Source: Alcaligenes faecalis (lineage in GTDB: Bacteria; Pseudomonadota; Gammaproteobacteria; Burkholderiales; Burkholderiaceae_B). From it: a stretch of DNA of 64,000 nt. This document shows, piece after piece, positions 55,467 through 64,000 of the stretch (positions are counted from its first letter, which is position 1; each line of letters opens with the position of its first letter). Made by a program: the position numbers and the translations under genes. The stretch covers positions 1,250,769 through 1,314,768 of the forward strand of contig NZ_CP168006.1 of assembly GCF_041521385.1 (NCBI RefSeq), written 5' to 3'. Below the pieces are notes generated by a model. It was given only the letters and a program-made list of their open reading frames with translations, did no database searches and was not told the DNA's origin.

Positions 55467-56768
55467 ATGCCGACCAAGAAGAAACTAAGTAAGCACTCTT
55501 TAATACTATCGGCCCCCCTTCTTATCTTGAGCGCAATCCTGAATACCGCACAGGCCGGTATCAGCTATCAATTGCGCCAAGTACAGGCCAGTTCTGGTGA
55601 AACCGTCGATATTGACGCCATCGTCTACAACGACACGGGCAGCCTGATGAGCTGGACGGCCCCGCAAAACCTGGTTTTGCAGTGGCGCGACAATAACGGC
55701 AACGTCATCCGCAGCCTTGCCGAACTGGTTAACACGCGGCCCAGTGCATCCATCCCAACCAACAACTTTACAGCCTACAGTTGGCGCGCCGTGGTCCCCA
55801 ACGGCTTGACCGGTCTGCAAGCCGTCAATATTGAAGGTGAGCGTGTGATGTTGGCACTGGACACCAACCCGGAGGGCCAAAGCCCGATTACCTCACAACC
55901 GGCTGATGCCGCCGTCGTGAACGCCGGGGCTGGCCATGATCGCCGCGCCATTGACCCCGCCCTGCCGTATGCCCAGGCTGTAGCGGCCGGGGCGCAACGT
56001 GAAGGCCCGGCCATCAATAACGGGCAAGGTCTGAAACCTGCCAGCTCCAGCTTCGAGAAATTCAGCAATGCCATCTCGGCCCACGACCCGACCTACTTTA
56101 TTGGCGGCAGTAAAGGCGGAACAAACGCTCGCTTCCAGTTAAGCTTCAAGTACCGTTTGCACTCGCCACAAGATCCTGGCAATCCGAAATTCTACGATCA
56201 CTTCTACATTGGCTATACGCAAACCGCACTGTGGGATCTGCACGCCGACTCCAAGCCCTTTGTCGACACCACGTATCGTCCCAGCTTTTTCTGGCGCAAG
56301 GACTCCATCTGGGAATCCGAGCAAAAACGTCTTTTCATGGGTCTGGCTACTGGCTATGAGCACGCCTCCAACGGCAAGGCCGGTGAGGACTCCCGCTCCA
56401 TGAACGAGGTCTTTATTCAGCCCGAGTTCAACTACCGATTTGATCATGGCGCGACCCTTACGTTCGCTCCCCGCATCAAACACTATGTATTCATAGGTGA
56501 AAATGCAGACTGGGCTCACTATCGTGGCCGCTACGACTGGAAGATCCGCTATGCCCAAGACAACGGTCTGGTGCTCTCAGGCATGTACAACAAGGGTACG
56601 GGCAGCCGCAACACGCACGAGTTCTCGATTGCCTGGCCACTGAACCGCACCCCTTTGAACATGAATGGCTACCTCTACGGTCAGTACTTCTCGGGCTACG
56701 CGGAAACCATGCTGGGTTACCGCGACCGTTCTTCGCAATTCCGTATCGGCTTGGCCCTGGTGCCATAA
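55467..56768 (+). CDS. pldA: Outer membrane phospholipase A (OMPLA)
   Basis: A 433-residue outer membrane enzyme with a signal peptide (LILSAPLLILSAILNTAQAG). The catalytic motif YEHASNGKAG puts the active histidine near residue 299 and serine near 301. The barrel ends with SSQFRIGLALVP. Dimeric OMPLA hydrolyses phospholipids that reach the outer leaflet and so protects membrane asymmetry. E. coli PldA is 289 residues; here an extra N-terminal domain of roughly 140 residues precedes the barrel. ATG at 55467 starts the signal sequence. Confidence 0.92.
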   Translation: MPTKKKLSKHSLILSAPLLILSAILNTAQAGISYQLRQVQASSGETVDIDAIVYNDTGSLMSWTAPQNLVLQWRDNNGNVIRSLAELVNTRPSASIPTNNFTAYSWRAVVPNGLTGLQAVNIEGERVMLALDTNPEGQSPITSQPADAAVVNAGAGHDRRAIDPALPYAQAVAAGAQREGPAINNGQGLKPASSSFEKFSNAISAHDPTYFIGGSKGGTNARFQLSFKYRLHSPQDPGNPKFYDHFYIGYTQTALWDLHADSKPFVDTTYRPSFFWRKDSIWESEQKRLFMGLATGYEHASNGKAGEDSRSMNEVFIQPEFNYRFDHGATLTFAPRIKHYVFIGENADWAHYRGRYDWKIRYAQDNGLVLSGMYNKGTGSRNTHEFSIAWPLNRTPLNMNGYLYGQYFSGYAETMLGYRDRSSQFRIGLALVP

Positions 56769-56773
56769 ACCCG

Positions 56774-57733
56774 CTACAGCAAGCCCCCACCGCGCCGGCT
56801 TCCCATGCCGGCGCGGGCCATATCATGATCACAGGCCTGGATCAGAAAACGCTGGAACAAGGCCACCAGACCTTGCGGCTCACGTTCTTTGGGCCACAGC
56901 AATCCCACCTCGACAGACTCAACCGTGTCGTTAATGCCGATCGCGTGAATACGTTTGCCTTCCAGAGACCAAGGACGGTAGACCATATCGGATAGAATCG
57001 TCACGCCAAAGCCGTAAGCCACCAGACCACGTACCGCCTCCAGGGAACGAGTCCGCATCGCCACCCGCTCCGGAAAACCAGGGCGCCCCCAGTGCCGCTT
57101 GGCCGCCGTATCAGCATCATCCACCGTCAAGAAAATGTAGGGATAGTGATTGATCTGCTCCAACGACACACTGGACTCATTGGCCAGAGCATGCTGATCC
57201 GACACCCATAAGCGCCGGCGGGAACTGCTCAGACGATGGTGTCCAAACAAGGCCAAATCGGTAATATTCGACAAAATAGCAACACCCAGATCGATGCGCT
57301 CGTCCTGTAAGGCCGCCTCCATGTCGGGGCGTTCCATGTCGACCAGTTCAATGTCGATATTGGGATAGCTATGCTTGAAGCGGCTGATCAGGTCAGGCAA
57401 GAAATAGCCCAGAACCGTATAGCCCGCCGCCACCCGAATCTGCCCCTCGATATTCTGCCGCCGCAAATCTGCATGGTTCAGCGCATCGCTGACCGCATCA
57501 AGCACGTGATGGGCGTGGTGAAAAAACGCCTGTCCCTGTGGCGTTAGCTCCACACCGTGGGGCAGGCGTTCAAATAAAGCCACATTCAACTGACGTTCCA
57601 GACTTTGCACTGCATTGCTGATGGCCGACTGCGAGACATTCTCCGCCTGGGCCGCCGCAGAGAACTGTCCGCTGACCGCTGCAGCAATGAAATAACGGAA
57701 CTGTCTCAAGGTCACTTCGTGTTTCATAGCCAT
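56774..57733 (-). CDS. LysR-family regulator divergent from the indolepyruvate oxidoreductase
   Basis: A 319-residue LysR-type regulator with the N-terminal helix-turn-helix (FRYFIAAAVSGQFSAAAQ, VSQSAISNAVQSLERQLN) and a complete effector domain. It is divergent from the large oxidoreductase gene with a palindrome between them, the classic LysR arrangement, so it probably activates that gene in response to an aromatic amino acid metabolite (inference). Start at 57733 or 57727. Confidence 0.9.
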   Translation of the reverse strand: MAMKHEVTLRQFRYFIAAAVSGQFSAAAQAENVSQSAISNAVQSLERQLNVALFERLPHGVELTPQGQAFFHHAHHVLDAVSDALNHADLRRQNIEGQIRVAAGYTVLGYFLPDLISRFKHSYPNIDIELVDMERPDMEAALQDERIDLGVAILSNITDLALFGHHRLSSSRRRLWVSDQHALANESSVSLEQINHYPYIFLTVDDADTAAKRHWGRPGFPERVAMRTRSLEAVRGLVAYGFGVTILSDMVYRPWSLEGKRIHAIGINDTVESVEVGLLWPKEREPQGLVALFQRFLIQACDHDMARAGMGSRRGGGLL

Positions 57734-57756
57734 CCGTTTTTCAGATATCAGGTACA

Positions 57757-57774
57757 CGTAAATTTGATTTTACG
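57757..57774. promoter_or_regulatory. Palindrome in the LysR/oxidoreductase divergent region
   Basis: CGTAAA-TTTGAT-TTTACG is a perfect 6-bp inverted repeat with a 6-base centre, close in form to LysR binding sites. It is about 23 bases from the LysR start and about 80 from the oxidoreductase start. Confidence 0.5.
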
Positions 57775-57854
57775 ATAACAAAAAGCTGCCCTAGACTAAA
57801 GAACAAACGACAACAACTTGCACGAAAACCATCCTTCTTGCAGGAGACAAACTC

Positions 57855-60800
57855 ATGAATGCCCCACTCAACAAACCTTACAAGGCCATGTTGGAATCGG
57901 TGTCCCTGGATGACAAATACACTGTCACCAAGGGCCGCGCCTACATGAGCGGCACCCAGGCTCTGGTGCGCTTGCCCATGTTGCAAAAAGAGCGGGACCG
58001 GCGCGCCGGTCTGAATACGGCTGGCTTTATCTCTGGCTACCGGGGCTCCCCATTAGGGAGCGTAGACCAGGCCTTATGGCAAGCCAGCAAACACCTGAAA
58101 GAACACGACATCGTGTTCAAGCCCGGCCTGAACGAAGACCTGGCCGCGACCGCCGTCTGGGGTAGCCAGCAAACCAATCTGTACCCCAGTGCCCGCTTCG
58201 ACGGCACTTTTGCCATGTGGTACGGCAAAGGCCCGGGTGTGGACCGTTCCATGGACGTGTTCAAGCATGCCAACTCGGCCGGCAGCGCCCGTCACGGCGG
58301 TGTGCTGGTACTGGCCGGTGACGACCACGGCGCCAAATCCTCCACGGTGGCCCACCAATCCGATCACGTTTTCGCCGCCGCCGGTATCCCCGTGCTGTAC
58401 CCGGCCAACGTGCAGGAATACCTGGACTTCGGCCAGCACGGCTGGGCCATGAGTCGTTTCTCCGGTCTATGGGTGGCCTTGAAATGCGTCACCGAAGTGG
58501 TGGAGTCGAACGCCTCGGTCGATCTGGACCCGGACAGCCTGAACATTGTCCTGCCCGAGATCGAAGACATGCCCGCTGATGGCCTGAACATACGCTGGCC
58601 CGACCCGCCGCTGGCGCAAGAAGCCCGCATGATGAACCACAAGTGGTACGCCGCTTTGGCTTATGTGCGTGCCAACAAATTGAACCGCGTCGAGATTGAT
58701 TCGCCCGACGCTCGCTTTGGCATCATGACGGCCGGTAAAGCCTATCTGGACACCCGCCAGGCATTGGCCGATCTGGGCCTGTCCGACGAGCTCTGCGCCG
58801 AGCTAGGCATCCGACTATTCAAAGTGGGCTGTATCTGGCCCCTGGACGGGCAGGACGCCCGCCAGTTCGCAACTGGCCTATCCGAAATTCTGGTGGTAGA
58901 GGAAAAACGCCAGATTCTGGAATACGCACTGAAAGAAGAGCTGTACAACTGGCGCGATGACGTACGCCCCAAGGTCTACGGAAAATTTGACGAGACCGAA
59001 CACGGTGGCGGCGAATGGTCCAGCTTGCGCTCGCCCTGGCTGCTGCCCCCTCAAGGTGAACTGTCTCCCGCCATCATTGCGCGCGCCATTGCCCGCCGCT
59101 TGTGCACCATGGACATTTCCGAGGAGCTGCAAGCCCGCATCCAGGCCCGTTTGGCCATTCTGGACGCCAAGGACCGCGAGGCTCGCATGCCGCGCGTCAG
59201 CGTGGAGCGCAAGCCCTGGTTCTGTTCGGGCTGTCCGCACAATACCTCCACTCGCGTGCCCGAAGGCTCACGCGCCATGGCGGGGATTGGCTGTCACTAC
59301 ATGACGGTCTGGATGGATCGCAGCACCTCCACCTTCAGCCATATGGGTGGCGAGGGTGTCGCCTGGATTGGTCAACAACCCTTTACTGATGAAAAACACG
59401 TCTTCGCCAATCTGGGCGATGGCACGTATTTCCACTCGGGGATTTTGGCAATTCGAGCCTCGATCGCCGCCAACTCCAATATCACCTACAAGATTCTGTA
59501 TAACGATGCCGTCGCCATGACAGGGGGCCAGCCCGTAGACGGAATCCTGAAAGTCACGGACGTCATTGCCCAGGTCCATGCCGAGGGTGCCCGCAAGATC
59601 GTGGTGGTCACCGACGAGCCCGAGAAATTCAAGGGCGTTACCCTGGCTGGCAACCCGCCTGTCTATCACCGTGACGAGCTGGACCGCGTACAGCGCGAGC
59701 TACGCGAAGTGCCTGGCACCACCGTCCTGGTCTATGACCAGACCTGCGCCACGGAAAAACGTCGTCGCCGCAAAAAAGGAACGTACCCGGACCCCGCCCT
59801 GCGCGCCTTTATCAATGACACGGTCTGTGAAGGCTGCGGGGACTGCTCGGTCAAGTCCAACTGCTTGTCCGTCGAGCCGCTGGATACCCCTATGGGCTCC
59901 AAGCGTCGCATCAACCAGTCCTCCTGTAACAAGGACTTCTCCTGTGTCAATGGCTTCTGCCCCAGCTTTGTCACCCTGAAAGGAGCACAAGTACGCAAGC
60001 CAGAAGCAAAAGGTCGCTCACTGGAGTCCTTCCATCTGGCCGATCTGCCTCTGCCCAAACTACCGGATCTGGACAAGACTTACGGCATTCTGATCGCCGG
60101 TATCGGTGGCACCGGCGTGGTGACGGTGGGCGGCCTGCTGGGTATGGCCGCTCATATCGAGCAAAAAGGCGTCAGCGTTCTGGATATGGCCGGCCTGGCA
60201 CAGAAAGGGGGTGCAGTGCTGAGCCACGTGCAAATTGCACGCCAGCCCGATCTGCTGCACGCCACCCGCGTGCCTACCGGCGAGGCCTCCTTGCTGATTG
60301 GCAGCGACGCCCTGGTCAGTGCCTCCACGGATGTACTGAGCCGTGTCAGCCGCGACCGCACACACACCATTATCAATACGGCGGCCAGCCCAACCTCGGA
60401 CCTGATCGGTAACGCACACTGGAAATTCCCGCTGCAAACGGCCTGCACCGATATTGAAAATGCCGTCGGCAAAGAAATCCGCTATCTGGATGCCAATGCG
60501 CTGGCGGTCCATGTCATGGGCGACGCGTTGTACGCCAACCCCATCTTGCTGGGTTACGCCTTCCAGCGCGGCTGGATTCCCCTGCACATGGACAGCCTGC
60601 TGCGCGCCATTGAGCTGAACGGAGTGGCCGTCAAAGCCAACCGTGAAGCTTTCCAATGGGGGCGTCTGGCCGCTGAAAAAGGTATCGAAACCTTGATGGA
60701 AGGGGCCACACCCAAAGCCCGTGCCGTCTCTTTCCCGGAAAGCGTGCAGTCCCTGATCAAGCGCATGGAAGAGCACCTGACAGCCTATCAGAACCCAGCC

Positions 60801-61412
60801 TGGGCCAAACGCTATCGCGATGCCATCAACAAGATCATGGAACGCGAATCGCGTCTGGATCAGGACAAGGCTCTTCCCCTGACTCGCATCGCTGCCACCC
60901 AACTGGCCAAGCTGATGAGCTACAAGGACGAATATGAGGTGGCCCGCCTGTACACCGACCCGGTCTTCCTGGACAAGCTACGCGCCCAGTTTGCGGGTGA
61001 ACCCGGCAAGGATTACCAGATTGAGTACCATCTGGCTCCGCCCCTGCTCGGTCGCAAAAACAGCCAGGGTCAGCCAGTCAAGAGCAAGTTTGGTCCTTCA
61101 ACCCGCCACTTGTTCAAGATTCTGGCCGGTCTGCGCGGTTTACGTGGTGGTGCTCTGGATATCTTTGGCTACACCCAGGAACGCCGTCAGGAACGTCAGA
61201 ACATTGAAGACTATCTGGCCGACCTGAATGAAGTCAGCACCCATCTGGATGCGGACAATATGGAAGTAGCCCTGCGCTGGCTGAACTACCCCGATCTGAT
61301 CCGTGGCTACGGCCATGTCAAGGATGCGGGCCATGTCAAAGCCTATGCCCAGCGTGAACAACAACGCAACCAGTTCCGTTCCCGCACCGAACCCAGCCAA
61401 CGCGTTGCCTGA
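57855..61412 (+). CDS. Fused indolepyruvate:ferredoxin oxidoreductase
   Basis: An 1185-residue fusion of the IorA and IorB parts. The N-terminal pyrimidine-binding domain (FISGYRGSPLGSVDQALW) is followed by the thiamine diphosphate domain (GDGTYFHSGILAIRA, NITYKILYNDAVAMTGGQ, about residues 520-560). A cysteine cluster CEGCGDCSVKSNC near residue 657 should hold an iron-sulfur centre, and the gamma domain follows (GIGGTGVVTVGGLLG near 748). It should oxidatively decarboxylate aryl pyruvates to aryl acetyl-CoA. This fused form is common in aerobic proteobacteria that degrade aromatic amino acids. A LysR gene is divergent and a terminator follows. Confidence 0.93.
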   Translation: MNAPLNKPYKAMLESVSLDDKYTVTKGRAYMSGTQALVRLPMLQKERDRRAGLNTAGFISGYRGSPLGSVDQALWQASKHLKEHDIVFKPGLNEDLAATAVWGSQQTNLYPSARFDGTFAMWYGKGPGVDRSMDVFKHANSAGSARHGGVLVLAGDDHGAKSSTVAHQSDHVFAAAGIPVLYPANVQEYLDFGQHGWAMSRFSGLWVALKCVTEVVESNASVDLDPDSLNIVLPEIEDMPADGLNIRWPDPPLAQEARMMNHKWYAALAYVRANKLNRVEIDSPDARFGIMTAGKAYLDTRQALADLGLSDELCAELGIRLFKVGCIWPLDGQDARQFATGLSEILVVEEKRQILEYALKEELYNWRDDVRPKVYGKFDETEHGGGEWSSLRSPWLLPPQGELSPAIIARAIARRLCTMDISEELQARIQARLAILDAKDREARMPRVSVERKPWFCSGCPHNTSTRVPEGSRAMAGIGCHYMTVWMDRSTSTFSHMGGEGVAWIGQQPFTDEKHVFANLGDGTYFHSGILAIRASIAANSNITYKILYNDAVAMTGGQPVDGILKVTDVIAQVHAEGARKIVVVTDEPEKFKGVTLAGNPPVYHRDELDRVQRELREVPGTTVLVYDQTCATEKRRRRKKGTYPDPALRAFINDTVCEGCGDCSVKSNCLSVEPLDTPMGSKRRINQSSCNKDFSCVNGFCPSFVTLKGAQVRKPEAKGRSLESFHLADLPLPKLPDLDKTYGILIAGIGGTGVVTVGGLLGMAAHIEQKGVSVLDMAGLAQKGGAVLSHVQIARQPDLLHATRVPTGEASLLIGSDALVSASTDVLSRVSRDRTHTIINTAASPTSDLIGNAHWKFPLQTACTDIENAVGKEIRYLDANALAVHVMGDALYANPILLGYAFQRGWIPLHMDSLLRAIELNGVAVKANREAFQWGRLAAEKGIETLMEGATPKARAVSFPESVQSLIKRMEEHLTAYQNPAWAKRYRDAINKIMERESRLDQDKALPLTRIAATQLAKLMSYKDEYEVARLYTDPVFLDKLRAQFAGEPGKDYQIEYHLAPPLLGRKNSQGQPVKSKFGPSTRHLFKILAGLRGLRGGALDIFGYTQERRQERQNIEDYLADLNEVSTHLDADNMEVALRWLNYPDLIRGYGHVKDAGHVKAYAQREQQRNQFRSRTEPSQRVA

Positions 61413-61462
61413 ACCTGCCGCCGGCCCTGGGCAAGGGGCTGGCCCCCTAGCTCCTTCTTAAC

Positions 61463-61497
61463 AGCAGGCTGCCTTTCCAAGCAGCCTGCTTTTTTTC
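61463..61497 (+). terminator. Terminator of the oxidoreductase gene
   Basis: Perfect 10-bp stem AGCAGGCTGC (61463-61472) and GCAGCCTGCT (61481-61490), followed by eight Ts. Confidence 0.93.
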
Positions 61498-61650
61498 GTC
61501 TTTACACCCTGAGCCGGGATGCAGCCACGCTTGCCTGAGCAGCCCAGGCATTTGGCAAGATAGTTTGCCCATTAAACTGACATACAATCGTGCAAGTCGA
61601 TGTCAGCGCCACCGTCCGTGGCAATCAGGTCGACTCAGGACCACTTTCTT

Positions 61651-63540
61651 ATGCGCCATCTTGTTTACGTTTTTATTCCTTCAGCCCTGATTTTGCTGAC
61701 AGCATTCAGACTGGCCTTTGCGTTATGGCAATGGCCCCGTGTGCGTCAGGCTGGAGATCTGCTGCCCATTCTGATTGGCGGCTTGCGTATCGACGCCCTG
61801 ATGATCGCCGCGCTAAGCGCCCCCGTGGTCTTGCTGGCCCCCTGGGTAGGACATTACCCGGTGATGACGACAGTCGCCGCCCTCTGGTTTACCTTCGCCT
61901 GGTTCCTGCTGACCTTGCTGGAAGTTTCCACACCCCAATTCATTATTGAATACGACACGCGCCCGAACCGGCTGTATGTGGATTACCTGAAACACCCTCA
62001 GGAAGTTGTGGGCATGCTCTGGAAAGGCTACAAGCTGATGATAGGCATTGCCCTGATCGGTCTTGGGCTGATTGTGTATTCGGGCTGGTCTATCTTTGGA
62101 CGCATCGGCCCGGATCCCGTCATGAGCTGGTGGCTGCGTCCCATCTGGATGCTGGTGGGAGCCGCCCTGTGCGCGCTGGCGATACGTGGCACCTTGGCCC
62201 ACCGTCCCATCAACCCCTCTTCGGTGGCCTGGAGCAGCGACAGCATGCTCAACACCCTACCCTTGAACTCGCTGTACAACGTGGCCTATGCCATCTACAG
62301 CATGAAAAATGAGCGTTCTGCCGAGGACATTTACGGCGGCATGGATGCCGCAGAAATGAACCAAATCGTGCGCGATGCAGCCACGCTGCCTGCCGGCCCC
62401 GACTCTCTACCTACCCTGCACCGTCAAACACCTGCACAGAAACGCGAGCGCAAACCCAACCTGGTCCTGATCGTGGAAGAGAGCCTGGGCGCGCAATATG
62501 TCAGCAATCTGGGCGGCGCCAATCTGACACCCGAGCTGGACAAGCTGGCGCAAACAGGCTGGAACTTCCGCCGCGCCTACGCAACCGGCACTCGTTCGGT
62601 ACGGGGTCTGGAAGCGGTTTCCGCCGGTTTCCCCCCAACCGTAGCCGACGCGGTGCTGCGATTGCCCGGCTCGCAAACTCGCTTCTTCACCCTGGCCCAA
62701 TTGCTCAAGGAACAAGGCTACCGCTCGCGCTTTATCTATGGCGGCGAGGCCCACTTTGACAATATGAAGAGCTTTTTCCTGGGCAACGGTTTTGACGAGC
62801 TGTATGAACAATCCAGCTTTGAATCACCCGAGTTCGTCGGCACCTGGGGCGCCAGCGACGAGGACATGTTCAACAAACTGCACCAGTTGCTTGAGCAGGA
62901 CACGGAACAGCCCACCCTGACACTGGCATTCTCCGTCAGTAATCATTCACCCTGGGAGTACCCGGCTGGCCGTATCCAGGTCGAGGGCGACCCTGCCACC
63001 GTAGAGAACACCGTACGCTACGCGGACTGGGCCATTGGCGACTTCTTCAAGAAAGCGCGCGAATCCGATTACTGGGACAACACGGTGTTTTTGATTGTGG
63101 CTGACCACGACTCGCGCGTGGGCGGTGCCAATCTGGTGCCTTTGCGTCACTTCCATATTCCCGCCCTGATTCTGGGCGCAGGCGTGCCCAACCGCCAGGA
63201 CGAACGCATTATCAGCCAGATCGACCTGGCTCCCACCTTGCTGTCCCTGATGGGCATTGAAAGCGAGCACCCCATGATCGGGCGCGACCTGACCCAGCAG
63301 GACAGCGACCGGGCCATGATGCAGTACTTCGAGAACTATGGCTATTTGAAAGGCGACATCCTGACCGTGCTGATACCACACCTGCCGCCTTGTCAGTATC
63401 GCTATACCGCGCCGGACAAGTACGAGCCGCTGGAACAAATAGACGAAGTGCTGGCCAAGGAAGCCCTGGCCCACGTGCTCTGGCCGAGCTGGGCGTATCA
63501 CGAACAGGCTTACACCCTGCCCCACCTGCAAAAACGCTAG
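61651..63540 (+). CDS. LTA synthase family protein (membrane sulfatase-fold transferase)
   Basis: A 629-residue protein. About five membrane helices fill the first 190 residues (for example YVFIPSALILLTAFRLAFAL, ALMIAALSAPVVLLAPW). An extracytoplasmic alkaline-phosphatase/sulfatase-fold domain follows. Metal and nucleophile motifs: LVLIVEESLGAQYV, ATGTRSVRGLEAVSAGFPP (nucleophile threonine) and VADHDSRVGG. Relatives transfer phosphoglycerol or phosphoethanolamine to periplasmic glycans or lipids; in a Gram-negative an OpgB-like or related envelope role is likely. ATG at 61651 is chosen. Confidence 0.87.
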   Translation: MRHLVYVFIPSALILLTAFRLAFALWQWPRVRQAGDLLPILIGGLRIDALMIAALSAPVVLLAPWVGHYPVMTTVAALWFTFAWFLLTLLEVSTPQFIIEYDTRPNRLYVDYLKHPQEVVGMLWKGYKLMIGIALIGLGLIVYSGWSIFGRIGPDPVMSWWLRPIWMLVGAALCALAIRGTLAHRPINPSSVAWSSDSMLNTLPLNSLYNVAYAIYSMKNERSAEDIYGGMDAAEMNQIVRDAATLPAGPDSLPTLHRQTPAQKRERKPNLVLIVEESLGAQYVSNLGGANLTPELDKLAQTGWNFRRAYATGTRSVRGLEAVSAGFPPTVADAVLRLPGSQTRFFTLAQLLKEQGYRSRFIYGGEAHFDNMKSFFLGNGFDELYEQSSFESPEFVGTWGASDEDMFNKLHQLLEQDTEQPTLTLAFSVSNHSPWEYPAGRIQVEGDPATVENTVRYADWAIGDFFKKARESDYWDNTVFLIVADHDSRVGGANLVPLRHFHIPALILGAGVPNRQDERIISQIDLAPTLLSLMGIESEHPMIGRDLTQQDSDRAMMQYFENYGYLKGDILTVLIPHLPPCQYRYTAPDKYEPLEQIDEVLAKEALAHVLWPSWAYHEQAYTLPHLQKR

Positions 63541-63557
63541 AACCGGGGGCGCAGGGC

Positions 63558-63586
63558 TTGACGAAACCCTGCGTTCAGTCTATTAT
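63558..63586 (+). promoter_or_regulatory. Promoter of tRNA-Pro copy 1
   Basis: TTGACG (63558-63563) and TATTAT (63581-63586) with a 17-base spacer, 14 bases before the tRNA. Confidence 0.75.
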
Positions 63587-63599
63587 TACTGTCTTTAGT

Positions 63600-63676
<77 letters not shown>

Positions 63677-63685
63677 TTAAAGAAT

Positions 63686-63726
63686 AAAAGGCTTAGTTCA
63701 TTGCACAGTGAACTAAGCCTTTTTCT
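63686..63726 (+). terminator. Terminator after tRNA-Pro copy 1
   Basis: A perfect 15-bp stem (63686-63700 with 63709-63723) with an 8-base loop, running into Ts. It ends the first tRNA unit before the second promoter. Confidence 0.93.
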
Positions 63727-63845
63727 TTGTCTGACCCGTGAACGTCAATCTATTTGCATTGTGTTTTTTGCCTTGGGCAGTGAAAAATTGGCCCTTAGCC
63801 CTGATGCATCCATGCGTTCAAGCCCTGTTTTAATAAGGTATATAC

Positions 63846-63874
63846 TTGCCAAACGAACAAGGGCAAGATATAAT
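63846..63874 (+). promoter_or_regulatory. Promoter of tRNA-Pro copy 2
   Basis: TTGCCA (63846-63851) and a perfect TATAAT (63869-63874) with a 17-base spacer, 12 bases before the second tRNA. Confidence 0.85.
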
Positions 63875-63886
63875 TTTTTTCTTAGT

Positions 63887-63963
<77 letters not shown>

Positions 63964-63974
63964 AAAAATTCAAA

Positions 63975-64000
63975 GGCCTTGCAGAGCAATCTGCAAGGCC
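63975..64000 (+). terminator. Terminator after tRNA-Pro copy 2, at the window edge
   Basis: GGCCTTGCAG (63975-63984) pairs perfectly with CTGCAAGGCC (63991-64000). The window ends here, so the T run cannot be seen. Confidence 0.8.

Noticed and set aside
60060..60902. 280-residue minus-strand frame
   Set aside because: It is opposite the indolepyruvate oxidoreductase gene and has no family features.

Overview
The window reads as a chromosomal segment of a betaproteobacterium of the order Burkholderiales, most likely family Alcaligenaceae and an Alcaligenes-like organism. This rests on protein character: a Bug-type periplasmic solute-binding protein, IclR/LysR regulators beside catabolic genes, a fused indolepyruvate:ferredoxin oxidoreductase, and bamC-dapA next to each other. 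The genus is an inference; no database search was possible. Coding density is high, with many ATGA overlaps and clear Rho-independent terminators.

Layout. 1-6.3 kb: housekeeping and envelope genes (uppP, a TerC/CBS membrane protein, suhB, trmJ, an IclR regulator, an MscS channel), starting inside an ATAG tetranucleotide repeat. 6.3-6.8 kb: a non-coding stretch with three regularly built pairs of DnaA-box-like sequences. 6.8-15 kb: a methyltransferase, a luciferase-like oxidoreductase with LysR regulator, a Bug protein coupled to a gamma-glutamyltransferase homologue, an ABC exporter and nagB. 15-19.6 kb: a macA-macB-outer membrane factor efflux operon.

19.97-29.6 kb: a complete type I-F CRISPR-Cas locus (cas1, cas2-3, csy1, csy2, csy3, cas6f, then a 16-repeat array with its leader). 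A second 7-repeat array with a related leader lies about 19 kb away from the first, at 39.5-39.9 kb. At least one spacer encodes the HDLRHT motif of tyrosine integrases. 29.9-33.3 kb: a YncE-like protein and a TonB-dependent receptor behind a Fur-box-like site. 33.4-39.4 kb: mutS, a RoxA/YcfD-type ribosomal oxygenase, a TTGCGG hexamer repeat and a BenE-type transporter.

40.2-44.6 kb: a translationally coupled biotin operon that begins with a cytochrome P450 (P450-bioF-bioA-bioD), suggesting BioI-like supply of pimeloyl groups. 44.6-45.4 kb: a curious Fur-box-preceded pair, a stand-alone sigma region 4 protein and a FecR-type anti-sigma domain that ends at its membrane helix. 45.7-49.3 kb: dapA-bamC, a site-2 protease family member and a Sua5/YciO protein. 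49.5-64 kb: tRNA-His, a small unknown gene, a cardiolipin synthase, a PaaX regulator, yjcH-actP acetate uptake, tRNA-Arg, phospholipase A, a LysR regulator divergent from the indolepyruvate oxidoreductase, an LTA-synthase-like sulfatase-fold protein, and two identical tRNA-Pro genes.

The observations most worth following are the DnaA-box cluster, the minimal sigma4/anti-sigma pair, the P450-led biotin operon, and the integrase-derived spacer.
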